This document shows, piece after piece, positions 62,779 to 64,000 of a stretch of DNA of 64,000 nucleotides. Source of the DNA: Acidithiobacillus ferrianus (GTDB lineage Bacteria > Pseudomonadota > Gammaproteobacteria > Acidithiobacillales > Acidithiobacillaceae). The stretch covers positions 62,001-126,000 of the forward strand of contig NZ_WNJL01000011.1 of assembly GCF_010378095.1 (NCBI RefSeq). Direction: 5' to 3'. The first letter of the stretch is position 1. Each line of letters starts with the position of its first letter. Made by a program: the position numbers and the translations under genes. The notes under the pieces were generated by a model. That model saw only the letters and a program-made list of their open reading frames with translations. It searched no databases and was not told the origin of the DNA.

Positions 62779-63446
62779 GCCTTGCCCTCCTCGGGAATGT
62801 GCAGACGGCCCCGTTCCAGATGGAATACGGGCAGACCCAGGCGATCGACTTGAGATTGATCATGGGTAGCCACCAGCACGGTGGTACCGTGGTAATGGAA
62901 GTCCCGGAAAAGATCCAGGATTTCCGTACTGAGCGCGTCATCCAGATTACCCGTCGGCTCGTCGGCGAGTAAAATTTCTGGAGTATGGACAATGGCACGA
63001 GCAATACCGACACGTTGCTGCTCGCCTCCGGACAGGGTCGCGGGTAAATCCTGCGCCCGATTCCCCAATCCCACCTTCTCCAGTGCGGCCCGGACCCGGC
63101 TTTGTATCTGCCGCCCGGACAGCCCACCCACCCGCAGGGTAAGCGCCACATTACTGAAGACATCACGATCCATCAGCAGCTTGTGGTCTTGAAAAACGAC
63201 ACCGATGCGACGCCGATAGGCGGGAATATGACGATGCTTGAAGGTGGAGACGTCGACGCCATTGACCCTCAACGTACCATGGCTGACCTCCTCCAAGCGC
63301 AACAGCAGTTTGAGCAAGGTGCTCTTCCCTGCTCCCGAGGGTCCGGTCAGCAACGCCATTTCGCCTTTGCGCATATGCAGATTCACCTCGCGGAGCACAT
63401 GATGCCGTCCCGGATAATGCTTGGTGACATTGATGAACTCGATCAT
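62775..63446 (-). CDS. ftsE: cell division ATP-binding protein FtsE
   Basis: ABC ATPase that drives FtsX and activates septal amidases. The 223-residue product has Walker A GPSGAGKST (near 35), Q loop VVFQDHKLL, LSGGEQQRVGIARA, Walker B LLADEPTGNLD and ATHDQSQ. ATG 63446 overlaps the ftsY stop; the longer open frame is inside ftsY. Confidence 0.96.
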   Translation of the reverse strand: MIEFINVTKHYPGRHHVLREVNLHMRKGEMALLTGPSGAGKSTLLKLLLRLEEVSHGTLRVNGVDVSTFKHRHIPAYRRRIGVVFQDHKLLMDRDVFSNVALTLRVGGLSGRQIQSRVRAALEKVGLGNRAQDLPATLSGGEQQRVGIARAIVHTPEILLADEPTGNLDDALSTEILDLFRDFHYHGTTVLVATHDQSQVDRLGLPVFHLERGRLHIPEEGKA

Positions 63447-64000
63447 GACTTCGGCTCCGCAAAAAGGGCGTCGACAAAAGACCGGGGGTCGAAGGGGCGC
63501 AGATCTTCGATCTGCTCCCCGACGCCGATATAGCGAATAGGAATCGGCAAGGCTTTGGCAATGGCAACCACCATGCCGCCTTTCGCGGTGCCGTCCAGTT
63601 TGGTGATACAAAGGCCCGTCAACCCTACCGCCTCATGAAACTGCCGGGCTTGGTTGAGGGCATTCTGTCCCGTGCTCGCGTCCAGCACCAGCCAAACCTG
63701 TTGCGGAGCTTCTGCATCCTGTTTGCCGAGCACCCGTTTGATTTTTTTCAACTCCTCCATCAGGTGAGCCTGGGTATGCAGACGTCCGGCCGTGTCGGCG
63801 ATAAGCAGTTCGCTGCCGTGCGCGCGAGTCGCGGCCAAGGCGTCAAAGATCACCGAAGCGCTGTCGGCGCCCGTCCCCTGAGCCACCACGGGTACCTGTA
63901 CCCGGCGCCCCCAGCCCTGCAACTGCTCGACAGCCGCCGCCCGAAAAGTGTCCCCGGCGGCAAGCACGATGCCAAAGCCCTCCCCCTTCCAGCGCGCGGC
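63443..64000 (-). CDS. ftsY: signal recognition particle receptor FtsY, N-terminus cut by window edge
   Basis: SRP receptor GTPase that docks Ffh-bound ribosomes at the membrane. The last 186 codons are present: LAAGDTFRAAAVEQL, the G3-type LIADTAGRLHTQ, ITKLDGTAKGG (G4) and YIGVGEQIEDLRPF, ending FVDALFAEPKS. The frame runs open through position 64000, so the N-terminal A domain and P loop lie outside the window. Confidence 0.96.
   Translation of the reverse strand, partial: AARWKGEGFGIVLAAGDTFRAAAVEQLQGWGRRVQVPVVAQGTGADSASVIFDALAATRAHGSELLIADTAGRLHTQAHLMEELKKIKRVLGKQDAEAPQQVWLVLDASTGQNALNQARQFHEAVGLTGLCITKLDGTAKGGMVVAIAKALPIPIRYIGVGEQIEDLRPFDPRSFVDALFAEPKS

Noticed and set aside
1-64000. 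tRNA, rRNA or CRISPR features
   Set aside because: No cloverleaf-like sequences, rRNA signatures or regularly spaced repeats were seen in the intergenic regions, most of which are short.

Overview
This 64 kb window is a bacterial chromosome segment with high-GC coding regions. Its gene content is that of a gamma/beta-type proteobacterium: rpsP-rimM-trmD, dapF-DUF484-xerC-hslVU, ftsY-ftsE-ftsX-rpoH, the Mla lipid transport genes, speD-speE, and pilB with pilS-pilR-pilD. The best guess is an acidophilic chemolithotroph of the Acidithiobacillus type. That is inferred from the overall repertoire and was not tested by any search.

Layout. 1-5252 (minus): trmD (cut by the window edge), rimM, rpsP, ffh, a YgjP-type metallopeptidase, and an orphan tadB-tadC pair. 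5253-5809: AT-rich spacer. 5810-18850: a biosynthetic gene cluster resembling the aryl-polyene (APE/xanthomonadin) family. It holds a PlsC-like acyltransferase, a family-2 glycosyltransferase, a Kef-type antiporter, a ketoreductase, two hotdog dehydratases, a ketosynthase and its chain-length-factor partner, one ACP, an MMPL exporter, a LolA-like periplasmic protein, an LpxL-like acyltransferase, an AMP-dependent acyl ligase and a COG4648-type membrane protein. 18917-32474 (minus): a small exported protein, fbp, zapD, coaE, pilD, pilR, pilS, pilB, aroE, anmK, slyD, hemH, an exonuclease III and a glutathione S-transferase. 32489-38807: rlmJ, a small orphan protein, a second exonuclease III, prmB, a LysR regulator divergent from an MFS exporter, and an MscS channel. 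38959-48250: argS, a SPOR protein, ksgA, an HNH nuclease, pdxA, an S4 protein, a YadG-like ABC ATPase and mlaBCDEF. 48364-50586: speD with a long leader, speE and a histidine phosphatase.

50552-55989 is an accessory and decaying zone. It contains two small exported proteins (CHRD and DUF4142), a Crp/Fnr regulator that has lost its DNA-binding half, and a transposase that fuses an IS3-type OrfA helix-turn-helix to an IS110-type DEDD transposase. It also carries remnants of an SMR transporter, an XRE-type HTH protein, an MgtC protein, an NRAMP transporter and a pyruvate-kinase-like protein. An apparently intact sixA and a 66-residue membrane protein lie among them. 56225-64000 returns to conserved core genes: dapF, a 58-residue protein, DUF484, xerC, hslV, hslU, rpoH, ftsX, ftsE and ftsY (cut by the window edge).

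The most interesting content is (i) the streamlined APE-like cluster, which lacks an obvious aryl-starter enzyme, second ACP, third ketosynthase and thioesterase, has its only ACP on the opposite strand and includes a cation/proton antiporter; (ii) the chimeric IS3/IS110 transposase; (iii) paired palindromes next to the broken Crp/Fnr gene; and (iv) the orphan tadBC pair.
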